Source: Oceanospirillaceae bacterium
Lineage (GTDB): Bacteria > Pseudomonadota > Gammaproteobacteria > Pseudomonadales > Oceanobacteraceae
Reading direction: 5' to 3'
DNA length: 64,000 nt
Assembly (NCBI GenBank): GCA_002724925.1
Contig: PBQA01000013.1
Span: 248,001 to 312,000 of the forward strand
Below are positions 27,534 to 35,700 of this stretch, in pieces. Numbering within the stretch: position 1 is the stretch's first letter; each line of letters begins with the position of its first letter. The position numbers were made by a program, and so were the translations under genes. The notes beneath the pieces are model-generated. The model did no database searches. It was not told the origin of the DNA and saw only the letters and a program-made list of their open reading frames with translations.

Positions 27534-27577
27534 TGAATAAAAGTAATTGAATGGTGAAAATATACCATTTTTATTCA
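27534..27577. promoter_or_regulatory. Nested inverted repeats between metR and the reductase
   Basis: TGAATAAAA (27534-27542) is mirrored by TTTTATTCA (27569-27577), and inside it AATGGT (27550-27555) is mirrored by ACCATT (27564-27569). The site lies 19 bases from the metR start and 82 bases from the divergent reductase start, as expected for a shared autoregulatory LysR operator. The outer arm recurs before mesX. Confidence 0.5.
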
Positions 27578-27658
27578 TTAAACGAGTTTTCTAAGCTTAT
27601 CCACCATCAGAAGGCAGAGCCCCAAAAGCGGGAATCTAAAAACGTGAGTGGATGAATA

Positions 27659-28447
27659 ATGAGTAAAGTGGCTGCAGTAGACGTACCAGAACGATATTCA
27701 CATGAGTGCCGGGTAGCGAGTGTACGCTTCCTTAACCGGGGGACATTTCAGGTAGAGCTGGAATCCTCGACAGGTGCTGCCCTCCGCTATACCGCTGGTC
27801 ACTATTTGCAGCTGAATATCACTATTGATGGTCAGGCTCACTCTTTGTCTTACTCGGTGGCTAACCGACCAGACAGTAAACAGCCGCACAGGCTACAGCT
27901 CTTCATACAGAATGGCAGTCTGTTTACCGAGAAGCTGTTGCGCCGCCTTGTGCAACTATGTGGCCGCCAGGAACATCTAACAGTAATACTGCCAATGGGA
28001 CGTGCGTTCTTACAAAGCGACTTGAGGCAACCCCACCTTCTGGTTGCGGCAGGCTCGGGGATATCAAAAATAAAATGCCTTGCCGAAGAAATAGTGGCAA
28101 GGGACCCGAGTACAGACGTCAGAGTGTATTGGTCAAATAAAGATATTGATGACTTCTATTTGCTCGAAGAATTCCGGGAGTGGGAAACTCTGGGCGAAAA
28201 CCTCAGTTTTACACCGATACTCGAAGCTGAACATCCAGACTGGAATGGGCGCACGGGATTTATTTTCGAAGTCATTCAACAAGACCTATGCATCTCAGAT
28301 AATACAGTCGCTTACCTCTGTGGGTCGCCGCGAATGGTGTATGGCACTATTGATCAGCTGACACCGTATAGGTTGCATGAAGCGAATTGCTACTCTGATG
28401 TTTTTGAATATGCGCCGCGGGAGCATAAAACAAACGTTGCGGTGTGA
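27659..28447 (+). CDS. Ferredoxin-NADP/flavin reductase family protein
   Basis: 262 residues. The FAD-binding barrel carries SLSYSVANRP, matching the RxYSxAN flavin motif with a replaced arginine. The nucleotide domain has LLVAAGSGISKIKCLAEEI, and YLCGSPRMVYGTI near the C-terminus. It is closest in style to Fre/LuxG-type NAD(P)H:flavin reductases and lacks an iron-sulfur domain. Being divergent from metR and facing a MesD/MesX operon, it may supply reduced flavin or electrons for the oxygen-dependent MesD/MesX reaction (inference). The final residues (EYAPREHKTN) are polar and not diagnostic. Confidence 0.82.
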   Translation: MSKVAAVDVPERYSHECRVASVRFLNRGTFQVELESSTGAALRYTAGHYLQLNITIDGQAHSLSYSVANRPDSKQPHRLQLFIQNGSLFTEKLLRRLVQLCGRQEHLTVILPMGRAFLQSDLRQPHLLVAAGSGISKIKCLAEEIVARDPSTDVRVYWSNKDIDDFYLLEEFREWETLGENLSFTPILEAEHPDWNGRTGFIFEVIQQDLCISDNTVAYLCGSPRMVYGTIDQLTPYRLHEANCYSDVFEYAPREHKTNVAV

Positions 28448-28468
28448 TTGTCCCTAGCAATTAGTGAC

Positions 28469-28489
28469 AAAAATATCGGGAATATTTTT
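28469..28489 (+). terminator. AT-rich hairpin after the reductase gene
   Basis: AAAAATAT and ATATTTTT pair around a 5-base loop, 21 bases after the stop. The stem is weak but ends in a T-run, so it is a possible terminator. Confidence 0.45.
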
Positions 28490-28544
28490 GCACGAGCGAA
28501 GCGAGCCTTTGGTGAAAGCCAGGGATGGATTTCATAGCTCCGGG

Positions 28545-28890
28545 AGTATGATGAGTTCAGAATCATTATCTTCAGATGAAAATATTAGTGCCGACTGAAA
28601 AACAGGCGGGATTGTACTCTGGGCCATCCATGGCCCAGCCCCTTCGGGCGCCTGCGGCGGTACTGATTGCTCCCGGCAATCGGTGAACCCGAGACTATGA
28701 TGAGTTCGGAATCACAATCGTCAGACAAATAAAAAGGCCCGGCCGGAGACAGAGGCGGGATTGCACTCGGCACATCCATGTGCCTCGCCCTTCGGGCAGC
28801 GGAGCTGTGCAAAACGGCTGTCCTGCCGTTTTGCGAACCCGGAACTATGATCGATTCAGAATCACATTCGTCAGACAAATAAAAAGGCCC
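28545..28890. repeat. Tandem repeat of about 150 bases beside ssrA, three imperfect copies
   Basis: TATGATGAGTTC-type blocks begin at 28547, 28696 and 28846 (spacing 149 and 150). Each continues GAATCA..ATC.TCAGA..AAA, and in the last two the AATAAAAAGGCCC half of the ssrA terminator follows. Between them, two segments share GGCGGGATTG.ACTC, ATCCATG and CCCTTCGGGC. Read on the minus strand, ATCCCGCC matches the 3' end of the tmRNA T-arm. The array looks like degenerate duplications of the ssrA 3' region. Short frames inside it are not credible genes. Confidence 0.75.
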
Positions 28891-28921
28891 CAACCGGAAT
28901 ACGGTTGAGGCCTTTTTATTT
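28877..28921 (-). terminator. ssrA terminator
   Basis: AAATAAAAAGGCC and GGCCTTTTTATTT are the arms of a long stem containing CAACCG/CGGTTG, directly after the tmRNA 3' end on the minus strand. It is symmetrical enough to act in both directions. Confidence 0.85.
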
Positions 28922-28924
28922 GTT

Positions 28925-29283
28925 TGGTGGAGATGGCGGGATTTGAACCCGCGTCCGCCAATCCTCCACTAGAGGATCTACATGCTTAGTCTTCTCTATT
29001 GATTTAGTTCGTCACGGGCCGAGAGACAGGCCGTTCGGAACGAGCTGGATTACGTTTAGTCCTTTGGCTCCCAGCAAAGCCTCCGGACGATCCTGTAGGG
29101 CTGCGCCCTCGTCCCCCGGTTACAGGAACCCGGGTTCGGAGGTAAGCGGGGCTATTAGGCCGCTAGTGCGTAAGATTCGTCGTTTGCGAATATTTAAATG
29201 TACAACGTTTATTTACGAGATCGTCGTACGCTCTCGGCATGCACCCATAGCTTTGTAATCAACGTCGAATCCAGATCATCCCC
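28925..29283 (-). ncRNA. ssrA: Transfer-messenger RNA (tmRNA)
   Basis: 359 bases, normal length. The 5' end GGGGATGATCTGGATTCGACG and the 3' end GGTTCAAATCCCGCC plus ATCTCCACCA form the alanyl tRNA-like domain; the acceptor pairs GGGGATG with CATCTCC. CCA is encoded. The resume codon GCA is at 29187-29185 and the reading frame gives the tag ANDESYALAA, then TAA (29157-29155) and TAG. It rescues stalled ribosomes with SmpB, whose gene lies 122 bases upstream on the same strand. Confidence 0.97.
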
Positions 29284-29405
29284 GAATTCTGGTCGCTCTC
29301 AGCCAGGAGCTGGATCATTTCTGATCCTTGTTCTTTAGATGGGGCTGGTTAGTGGAAGTTCAACCCCAGAACAGTTGCTAATGTAGCACAGGTTGCAGTG
29401 AGCTG

Positions 29406-29888
29406 TCAGCGTACCGAGTGCTTCATAATGCGTTCTTTCTGCTTCGCCCAGTCACGGTCTTTGGCCGTGTTGCGCTTGTCATGGCTCTGCTTACCTTTTG
29501 CGAGGGCAATCTCGGCCTTCACGTGATGGCCTTTCCAGTAGAGTGCAGTGCAGACACAGGTGTAACCTTTCGCCTGTACCTTTTGTGAGTAACGCTCAAT
29601 CTCACGGCGATGCAGAAGCAACTTGCGCTGACGACGAGGTTCAGCAACAACGTGCGTCGAGGCCTGAGTCATGGGGGTGATCTGGGCGTTATGCAGCCAG
29701 GCTTCACCGCGATGAAACTCGATAAAGGAATCCAGCAACTGAACCTTGCCTTCACGAATGGATTTCACTTCCCAGCCGACCAGCTCAAGGCCCGCTTCGA
29801 GCTTATCTTCCAGAAAGAAATCGTGTTTGGCCTTTTTGTTCAGCGCAATTGTTGAGGAGCCGCTATTGGCTTTTTTCTTTTTGCTCAT
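29406..29888 (-). CDS. smpB: SsrA-binding protein SmpB
   Basis: 160 residues from the ATG at 29888; longer frames upstream overlap the transporter gene and lack similarity. Recognised by [36 protein letters not shown] and the basic C-terminal tail with [13 protein letters not shown]. SmpB binds tmRNA and delivers it to stalled ribosomes. It is encoded just before ssrA, the usual arrangement, and is divergent from the sodium transporter gene. Confidence 0.97.
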   Translation of the reverse strand: MSKKKKANSGSSTIALNKKAKHDFFLEDKLEAGLELVGWEVKSIREGKVQLLDSFIEFHRGEAWLHNAQITPMTQASTHVVAEPRRQRKLLLHRREIERYSQKVQAKGYTCVCTALYWKGHHVKAEIALAKGKQSHDKRNTAKDRDWAKQKERIMKHSVR

Positions 29889-29992
29889 CGCGTCAGTATA
29901 ACTGACAGTGAGTCTGAAGGGCAGAGGGGGGAGCTTGAGGCAAGCGTTTAAATTTCGGACAATAGCCCCTTCGCAGAATAAGGATAATGGTA

Positions 29993-31468
29993 ATGACGTC
30001 AGATAAGCGCGGTATGCATGGTATCTGGGCAAGTCGCTGGACATTCATTCTTGCGGCCGTGGGTTCGGCTGTAGGATTGGGCAATATCTGGAAGTTTCCA
30101 TACATCACCGGTGAATACGGTGGTGGAGCATTCGTGATGGTGTATCTGCTGTGCATTCTGTCGGTAGGTATCCCGGTCATGATGGCCGAGGTGTTGCTGG
30201 GTCGTAAGGCCCGGATGAGCCCGATTAATACCATGCATCGCCTGACAGCCAAGTATAAAGCCCCGGCGTTCTTTTCGGGCATCGGCTGGATGGGGGCGGT
30301 CGCAGGGTTCTTTATTCTGTCGTTTTACAGTGTTATCGCCGGCTGGACGCTTTATTACTCACAGGCCATGGTGACAGGTACTTTTGTGGATATTTCAGCC
30401 GAAGATGCGGGGGCGTTATTTGGAGGCTTGTTGGCAGACCCTGGCACCTTAATCGGTTATCACACCTTATTTCTGTTCCTTGTTGGTTTTGTCATCTCAA
30501 GAGGGGTTCATCGTGGGTTGGAGACGTCTCTCAGGCTATTGATGCCTCTGCTTTTCGTCATGTTGTTGGTACTTCTTGGGTATAGCCTTACAACGCCTGG
30601 ATTCAGTCAGGGATGGGATTTCTTGTTTCGTTTTGAGCCAGAAAAGCTCACTCAGGAAGCCGTGGTTACCGCACTAGGGCACTCGTTCTTTACGCTCTCG
30701 CTGGGCATGGGGGCCATCATGGCTTATGGCGCCTACATGCCAGCGAACTCCCGATTAGGTAAGACTATTCTGACCGTCGGCGCTCTTGATACTCTGGTGG
30801 CTCTGGTCGCAGGTCTGGTTATTTTCCCGATCGTGTTTTCTAACGGACTTGAACCGGGGTCGGGTCCGGGCTTGATGTTTCAGACTCTGCCGATTGCGTT
30901 TGGGCAGCTGCCCGGTGGTGTGGTAATCGGTACTGCATTCTTCGTACTGGTAGCGATTGCAGCGTGGAGTTCGGCAATTTCATTGGCTGAACCTGCCGTC
31001 GCCTGGGCGGTTGAGAAAGGGTTCAGCCGTGGTCGTGCCACGATTGCTGTGTGTGCTCTGGCCTGGGTGATAGGGCTGGGTACTGTGATGTCATTCAATG
31101 AGTGGGAGAACCACCAGTATTTCGTGAGCGTTGAAGGTGTTGATAGCGCCGGGGAGGTTCAGCACGATGAGTTCCTGCTTTATGCGGATGTAGGAACCTT
31201 AAAAGAGTCACTGGGGTCAACCGGTGGCCTCGAATACGAAGTGAAAGGTAAAACATTCTTCGATGTGCTCGACTTTCTGACGACGAATATCCTCTTGCCA
31301 GTCGGAGGCGTATTGATTTCGTTGTTTGTTGGATGGTTTATGACCCGGCGGGCAATTGCGGATGAAGCACGTATGAAAAGTGAGCGATTGCTTACACTCT
31401 GGCGCTTTATGATTCGAGTTGTATCGCCGCTCGCGGTACTATTCGTGTTTTATCATGGCCTCCTGTGA
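29993..31468 (+). CDS. Sodium-dependent transporter, NSS/SNF family
   Basis: About 491 residues. AAGGA 8 bases upstream favours the ATG at 29993 over one at 29987. The NSS signature [20 protein letters not shown] at the first unwound helix holds the sodium and substrate sites, and about eleven hydrophobic spans follow, as in bacterial MhsT-type proteins. A polar segment of about 60 residues ([17 protein letters not shown] onward) before the final two helices is longer than I would expect. Substrate is probably an amino acid or similar amine. It is divergent from smpB. Confidence 0.88.
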   Translation: MTSDKRGMHGIWASRWTFILAAVGSAVGLGNIWKFPYITGEYGGGAFVMVYLLCILSVGIPVMMAEVLLGRKARMSPINTMHRLTAKYKAPAFFSGIGWMGAVAGFFILSFYSVIAGWTLYYSQAMVTGTFVDISAEDAGALFGGLLADPGTLIGYHTLFLFLVGFVISRGVHRGLETSLRLLMPLLFVMLLVLLGYSLTTPGFSQGWDFLFRFEPEKLTQEAVVTALGHSFFTLSLGMGAIMAYGAYMPANSRLGKTILTVGALDTLVALVAGLVIFPIVFSNGLEPGSGPGLMFQTLPIAFGQLPGGVVIGTAFFVLVAIAAWSSAISLAEPAVAWAVEKGFSRGRATIAVCALAWVIGLGTVMSFNEWENHQYFVSVEGVDSAGEVQHDEFLLYADVGTLKESLGSTGGLEYEVKGKTFFDVLDFLTTNILLPVGGVLISLFVGWFMTRRAIADEARMKSERLLTLWRFMIRVVSPLAVLFVFYHGLL

Positions 31469-31514
31469 GCGGCTTAAAGAATTGCTTTACTGAATCAATG
31501 GTTGGTTGAGTTAA

Positions 31515-31946
31515 ATGACCCGAATATCGCGAAGCGCGCTTGTATTACATACCGCAGAGCAAATGTTTGACCTGGTGAACGACGTTCGTCGATACCCGGA
31601 GTTTCTTCAGGGGTGTGAGTCGACGCATGTGATCGACGAATCTGAAGATTTTATCGAGGCCAGACTTACTCTGGCTAAAGCTGGATTTGAACAAAGCTTC
31701 ACCACGCGCAATGAACTCAGCCGTCCGGAGACAATGAAAATCAGCCTTGTAGAAGGGCCATTCAGTAAGTTTACTGGTACATGGCATTTTCAGAAACTGT
31801 CTGACGAGGCCTGTAAGGTCACCCTTGAACTGGAGTTTGAGATGGCTAGCCGGATTGCTGGTGCGGCTATGGGCGCCTTGTTCAAACAGGTGGCAGGTAT
31901 GATGGTTGATGCGTTCGTGAAGCGCGCGAAGGAAATTTATGAGTGA
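31515..31946 (+). CDS. ratA: RatA/COQ10-like START-domain protein
   Basis: 143 residues. The polyketide-cyclase/COQ10 pattern is clear: SALVLHTAEQMFDLVNDVRRYPEFLQGC, and at the C-terminus a glycine-alanine helix (RIAGAAMGALFKQVAGMM). In E. coli RatA was reported to block 70S ribosome assembly, while the eukaryotic homologue binds ubiquinone; either role is possible. It overlaps the rnfH start by 8 bases, the standard ratA-rnfH pair next to smpB and bamE. Confidence 0.9.
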   Translation: MTRISRSALVLHTAEQMFDLVNDVRRYPEFLQGCESTHVIDESEDFIEARLTLAKAGFEQSFTTRNELSRPETMKISLVEGPFSKFTGTWHFQKLSDEACKVTLELEFEMASRIAGAAMGALFKQVAGMMVDAFVKRAKEIYE

Positions 31947-32244
31947 CGAAAAAATTCAGGTAGAGGTTGCGTATGCCTTACCTGAGAAGCAGAAAATCAT
32001 CGCCATTGATGTCGTGCCAGGCACCACAATGATGCAAGCCGTTGAGGCATCGGGTATCACCGCTGAGTTCCCCGAGCTGGATTTAGGCGCCGCTAAATTC
32101 GGTATTTTTGGTAAGGCTGTTCGCTCACCTGACAGTGAAGTGCTTAAAGCCGGTGATCGTGTAGAGATCTATCGGCCTTTAATTATTGATCCTAAGCAGG
32201 CACGAGCGAATCGTGCCGCAAAAGCAAAGAAAGCCGAAGAGTAA
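31939..32244 (+). CDS. rnfH: RnfH/RatB ubiquitin-fold protein
   Basis: 101 residues: KIQVEVAYALPEKQKIIAIDV, GTTMMQAVEASGI, DLGAAKFGIFGK and GDRVEIYRPLIIDPKQARANRA are the RnfH pattern. It has a beta-grasp fold and a basic tail. Translation is probably coupled to ratA by the overlap. The stop abuts the bamE stop on the other strand with no spacer. Confidence 0.93.
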   Translation: MSDEKIQVEVAYALPEKQKIIAIDVVPGTTMMQAVEASGITAEFPELDLGAAKFGIFGKAVRSPDSEVLKAGDRVEIYRPLIIDPKQARANRAAKAKKAEE

Positions 32245-32643
32245 TCACTCTTCGATTGAAGGGAGAGTCGGGTTACGCTCTTCTGGCGGAACTTCACTGG
32301 TCTGGTTTTCTTCGCTGAACTCTTCAGGTGGCAGCTCTCCACTGTAGTGACTGTAGAGCGCAGCGTCGTCGAAGTGCAGTGTGACCTGATAGCGTTTGGT
32401 GATTTTATCTCTCACTTCCAGGGTGTAGATGTAGTTCCAACGCTGGTCTGAAAATGGGTTTCTGGCGACAGGGTTGCCCATCAGATAAATGACCTGGCGT
32501 TCAGTCATTCCGGACTCCAGTTGATCCAACATGTCTTGGGTAACAATATTGCCTTGTTGAACGTTGAGTTTGTAGACGCCTGGGAAGGTACAGCCGGAAA
32601 GGGTTGCAAAACCCAGTAATCCGGTCAGAATTAAAGCTCGCAT
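32245..32643 (-). CDS. bamE: Outer-membrane assembly lipoprotein BamE (SmpA/OmlA)
   Basis: 132 residues. The signal peptide ends in the lipobox LSGC with C18 as the lipidated residue. The SmpA/OmlA fold is seen in YKLNVQQGNIVTQDMLDQL, GMTERQVIYLMGNPV and NPFSDQRWNYIYTL. The C-terminal tail is acidic and proline-rich (PPEEFSEEN). BamE helps the BamABCDE complex insert beta barrels in the outer membrane. It is divergent from fur, as in pseudomonads. Confidence 0.95.
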   Translation of the reverse strand: MRALILTGLLGFATLSGCTFPGVYKLNVQQGNIVTQDMLDQLESGMTERQVIYLMGNPVARNPFSDQRWNYIYTLEVRDKITKRYQVTLHFDDAALYSHYSGELPPEEFSEENQTSEVPPEERNPTLPSIEE

Positions 32644-32732
32644 AGTCAGGGTTAAATCCGGGCATTAGTTATTAAGAATGGACGGGATGATACCTGATCA
32701 CCCCATCCACTGTGAAATGATAGAGGAATACC

Positions 32733-33137
32733 GTGTCAGAACAGAACATGGAACTTCGTAAAGCGGGCCTTAAGGTCACGCTGCCCCGAGTCAAAATTCT
32801 CAGTATTCTTGAGAGTAACCCAGAAGCGCACATGAGTGCTGAAGACGTGTATCGTTCACTGATCGACGCGGGCGAAGACGTGGGTCTAGCCACTGTTTAT
32901 CGTGTACTGACTCAGTTTGAAAGTGCGGGTCTGGTTGAGCGCCACAACTTCGATGGCGGCCACTCTGTATTCGAACTCGCACGTGGCGAACACCACGACC
33001 ACATGGTGAACGTCGAAGACGGCACCGTGATTGAATTCTCGAACGAACAGATCGAACGCCTGCAGCACGAAATTGCTGAAGAACATGGTTTTGAGCTGGT
33101 TGATCACAGTCTGGTGCTTTACGTTCGCAAGAAGTAA
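32733..33137 (+). CDS. fur: Ferric uptake regulator Fur
   Basis: 134 residues from a GTG start; GAGG lies 6 bases before it, and an ATG at 32748 is the alternative. The DNA-binding half (RKAGLKVTLPRVKILSILE, ATVYRVLTQFESAGLV) and the metal residues HHDHM and HSL are conserved. The protein has no cysteine at all: the CxxC positions read MVNVEDG, so the structural zinc site of E. coli Fur is absent. Pseudomonas aeruginosa Fur also lacks most of this site. It represses iron-uptake genes with Fe(II); likely targets in this window are at 13530 and 16039. Confidence 0.96.
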   Translation: MSEQNMELRKAGLKVTLPRVKILSILESNPEAHMSAEDVYRSLIDAGEDVGLATVYRVLTQFESAGLVERHNFDGGHSVFELARGEHHDHMVNVEDGTVIEFSNEQIERLQHEIAEEHGFELVDHSLVLYVRKK

Positions 33138-33165
33138 CGTCAGGCTGTTATTAGCAAGCACGATC

Positions 33166-33193
33166 AAAAAGAGCCGCAACTGCGGCTCTTTTC
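33166..33193 (+). terminator. fur terminator
   Basis: AAAAAGAGCCGCA and TGCGGCTCTTTT make a long stem with a T-run, 29 bases after the fur stop. It is near-symmetrical and also lies beyond recN on the other strand, so it may serve both. Confidence 0.88.
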
Positions 33194-33264
33194 GTATCTG
33201 CTGATTCAGCGTATCTGAATTGTTGCGGTTCCGAGCTTGCGGTTCTGAGAGCAGCGCATTAAAA

Positions 33265-34941
33265 CTAAGAACCCGCCATGGCCAGCATTTCACCGGCGTG
33301 AGCCAATGTCTGCTGTGTAATCTCGACACCACCCAGCATTCTTGCGAGCTCTTCTTTGCGCTGAGAAGTCGTCAGAGTGCGGATGCTGGTGTGCGTGGCT
33401 GAGTCGCCGCTGACTTTACTCACCTGAAAGTGATTATGGGCCTGTGCCGCTACCTGAGGCTGGTGGGTCACGCACATAATCTGGGCCTGTTCACCAAGCT
33501 CACGCATCAGGCGTCCGACACGCTCAGCGGTGCCTCCGCCCACACCGACGTCGACCTCATCGAAGATCAGACATGGGGTGTGCGACGTTGCTGCAGTGAC
33601 GACCTGCAGTGCAAGGCTGATACGCGAGAGTTCGCCCCCAGAAGCAACTTTAGCCAGAGGGCCTGCGGGCATACCTGGGTTGGTTTGCACTTCAAAGCCA
33701 ACAAAGTTAAGCCCGTGCGGGTTCAGTTCACCGTCAGGCAATTCATCGCATCGGGTGGTAAAAATAGCCTTGCCGAGGCCCAGGGAGTCGAAGTGACTGC
33801 TTACTGCACTGCTCAGTTTACTGGCCGCTTTCTGACGCTTAGCAGACAGCTGCTGAGCGTCTTTCAGACAGATCGCTCTGAGATTGACCACTTCTTCTTC
33901 CAATGCTTCCAGGTCATCGTCTGACAGGCTCATGGCTTCTAATGCCGCTTCCTGTTCCTGCCAGTGGGCATAAAGCGACTCGGGGCGGATCTGATGTTTG
34001 CGCGCCATGCTATAAAGCTCGCTCAGGCGGGCATCAATCTGCTGCAGACGGTGTGGGTTCATATCGATGTTATCCAGATACCGCTGCAGAGAGCTGGCCG
34101 CTTCATCGAGTTGAATTTGTGCCTGATTCAGCATGTCACGGACTTCGTCCAATAACGGGTGTGTATCGTTGATGCTATCGACTTCCTGCAGAGCGCGGTG
34201 AATCATCTGGCTGGCAGCGTCATCGCCAGAGTCGCCGCCGTTGCAGACGATCATGGCAGACTGGCCACAGAGCAAGGTGTTCTCGGCACCGGATAAACGT
34301 TTCTGTTCGACCTCAAGGTCGCTCAGCTCGTCTGCTTTCAGCTCCAGGTCACGTAACTCACTGACCTGATACTCAAGTAATTGACGTTGAGCCAGCAACT
34401 CGCTGCTGGATTCGCGCAGTGTAAGTAAGCGCTTCTCTTCTTTTCTCCAGGCCGAAAACCCATGTCGAACAGTCTCTGCGAGTGGGTTTAGCCCAGCATA
34501 GGCGTCGAGAATGTCGCGCGCCGCGTCTTTTTCAAGTAATCGCTGGTGAGCATGTTGTGAGTGAATTCCTATCAGATGCTGCCCCAGATCACGAAGGTCC
34601 GCGGCGGAGACCGGGCGGCCATTCACATAACCACGAGAGCGTCCTTCAGCGGAAACCACCCGTCGCAGGATAACGTTGTCGTCTTCTGCGGGCAGATCAT
34701 GCTGTCTGAGCCATTCCAGAGCGGCCGTATTCACAGTAAACGTGGCAGCCACGTCGGCTTTATCGTGACCTTGTCGTACGGCACCTGCTTCCGCCCGCTG
34801 GCCCAGGGTCAGGCCCAGTGCCCCCAGCAGGATGGACTTACCGGCGCCGGTTTCACCGGTGATAACTGTCATGCCTTGCGCAAAATCGAGTTCCATATGC
34901 TCGATGAGGGCAAACTGATGAATCGACAGTGAGGTCAGCAT
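33265..34941 (-). CDS. recN: DNA repair ATPase RecN
   Basis: 558 residues. An SMC-like ATPase: Walker A TGETGAGKS (about residues 30-38), a long central coiled coil, the ABC signature ASGGELSRISLALQ and Walker B CLIFDEVDVGVGG. It acts in double-strand-break repair by bridging DNA. Two LexA-type boxes lie directly upstream, as expected for an SOS gene. It is convergent with fur and divergent from grpE. Confidence 0.96.
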   Translation of the reverse strand: MLTSLSIHQFALIEHMELDFAQGMTVITGETGAGKSILLGALGLTLGQRAEAGAVRQGHDKADVAATFTVNTAALEWLRQHDLPAEDDNVILRRVVSAEGRSRGYVNGRPVSAADLRDLGQHLIGIHSQHAHQRLLEKDAARDILDAYAGLNPLAETVRHGFSAWRKEEKRLLTLRESSSELLAQRQLLEYQVSELRDLELKADELSDLEVEQKRLSGAENTLLCGQSAMIVCNGGDSGDDAASQMIHRALQEVDSINDTHPLLDEVRDMLNQAQIQLDEAASSLQRYLDNIDMNPHRLQQIDARLSELYSMARKHQIRPESLYAHWQEQEAALEAMSLSDDDLEALEEEVVNLRAICLKDAQQLSAKRQKAASKLSSAVSSHFDSLGLGKAIFTTRCDELPDGELNPHGLNFVGFEVQTNPGMPAGPLAKVASGGELSRISLALQVVTAATSHTPCLIFDEVDVGVGGGTAERVGRLMRELGEQAQIMCVTHQPQVAAQAHNHFQVSKVSGDSATHTSIRTLTTSQRKEELARMLGGVEITQQTLAHAGEMLAMAGS

Positions 34942-34956
34942 ACGACATCCTCTGAT

Positions 34957-34987
34957 CTGAATGTATATACAGTGTTTTTATATACAG
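34957..34987. promoter_or_regulatory. Two LexA (SOS) boxes before recN
   Basis: CTGAATGTATATACAG (34957-34972) fits CTG-N10-CAG perfectly with an AT-alternating core. GTGTTTTTATATACAG (34972-34987) fits with one mismatch and shares one base with the first. They lie 16-46 bases before the recN start. Strong SOS repression is expected. Confidence 0.85.
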
Positions 34988-35036
34988 TATCGATTCCTGT
35001 CAAGGTGTTTTCCATGAACAGGGATTGAAAACAGGG

Positions 35037-35065
35037 GTTGAACTGTCAACGGCTGGCCCCATATA
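35037..35065 (+). promoter_or_regulatory. Sigma-32 type promoter for grpE
   Basis: GTTGAAC (35037-35043) and CCCCATATA (35057-35065), separated by 13 bases, match the heat-shock consensus CTTGAAA-N11-16-CCCCATNT with an essentially perfect -10 element. It lies 43 bases before grpE. Confidence 0.8.
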
Positions 35066-35107
35066 GCCGACAGCGATATGAATTAAGACCGATGACAGAG
35101 GTGACTG

Positions 35108-35680
35108 ATGTCTGAAGAACAGAAACCCCAGGAAGAAATTCTGGAAGAAACTGCCGAACAGGAAGCGGTTGATGACGCTCAGGTAGAGGCAGAATCCCCG
35201 GCTGCTGATGAGCTGGAAGCGGCCCGTGCGGAAGCGGCAGAAGCCAAAGATCAGGTACTGCGTGTGCAGGCTGAAATGCAGAACGTTCGCCGTCGGGCTG
35301 AGCAGGATGTCGAAAAGGCGCACAAGTTCGCTGTCGAGAAATTCGCCAACGAAATGCTGACCGTCGTCGATAACCTTGAGCGTGGCCTTGCCGCAGCGCC
35401 GGAAGAAGAAGCCACTAAGGCGATTCGCGAAGGCATGGAAATGACTCTCTCTGGCTTAATCAGCTCACTGGAGCGCTTCAAAGTCGAGCAGGTTAATCCA
35501 GAGGGTGAACCTTTCAACCCAGAGCTACATCAGGCAATGACCATGGTTGAAAACGCAGAACTTGCGCCGAACACAGTGATGGCCGTAATGCAGAAGGGCT
35601 ACACCCTGAATGGCCGTCTGTTGCGCCCAGCGATGGTGATGGTCAGCAAAGGCGCCGCTCAGATCGACGAGAATGCCTGA
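35108..35680 (+). CDS. grpE: Nucleotide exchange factor GrpE
   Basis: 190 residues. An acidic N-terminus is followed by a long helix (residues about 33-85) and the GrpE core: [53 protein letters not shown]. It is the nucleotide exchange factor for DnaK, encoded directly downstream. A heat-shock promoter lies before it. Confidence 0.97.
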   Translation: MSEEQKPQEEILEETAEQEAVDDAQVEAESPAADELEAARAEAAEAKDQVLRVQAEMQNVRRRAEQDVEKAHKFAVEKFANEMLTVVDNLERGLAAAPEEEATKAIREGMEMTLSGLISSLERFKVEQVNPEGEPFNPELHQAMTMVENAELAPNTVMAVMQKGYTLNGRLLRPAMVMVSKGAAQIDENA

Positions 35681-35700
35681 TAAAAAGTATGGAATAAGGT

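Noticed and set aside
28545-28890. Possible CRISPR array
   Set aside because: The unit is about 150 bases with only three degenerate copies, there are no short spacers and no cas gene nearby.
28585-28893. Minus-strand open frame of about 100 codons in the repeat region
   Set aside because: It is composed of the tandem repeat itself, with repeated internal phrases and no recognisable domain.
28925-29405. Integrated island at ssrA
   Set aside because: No integrase, phage gene or second attachment copy is present; only short degenerate repeats remain.
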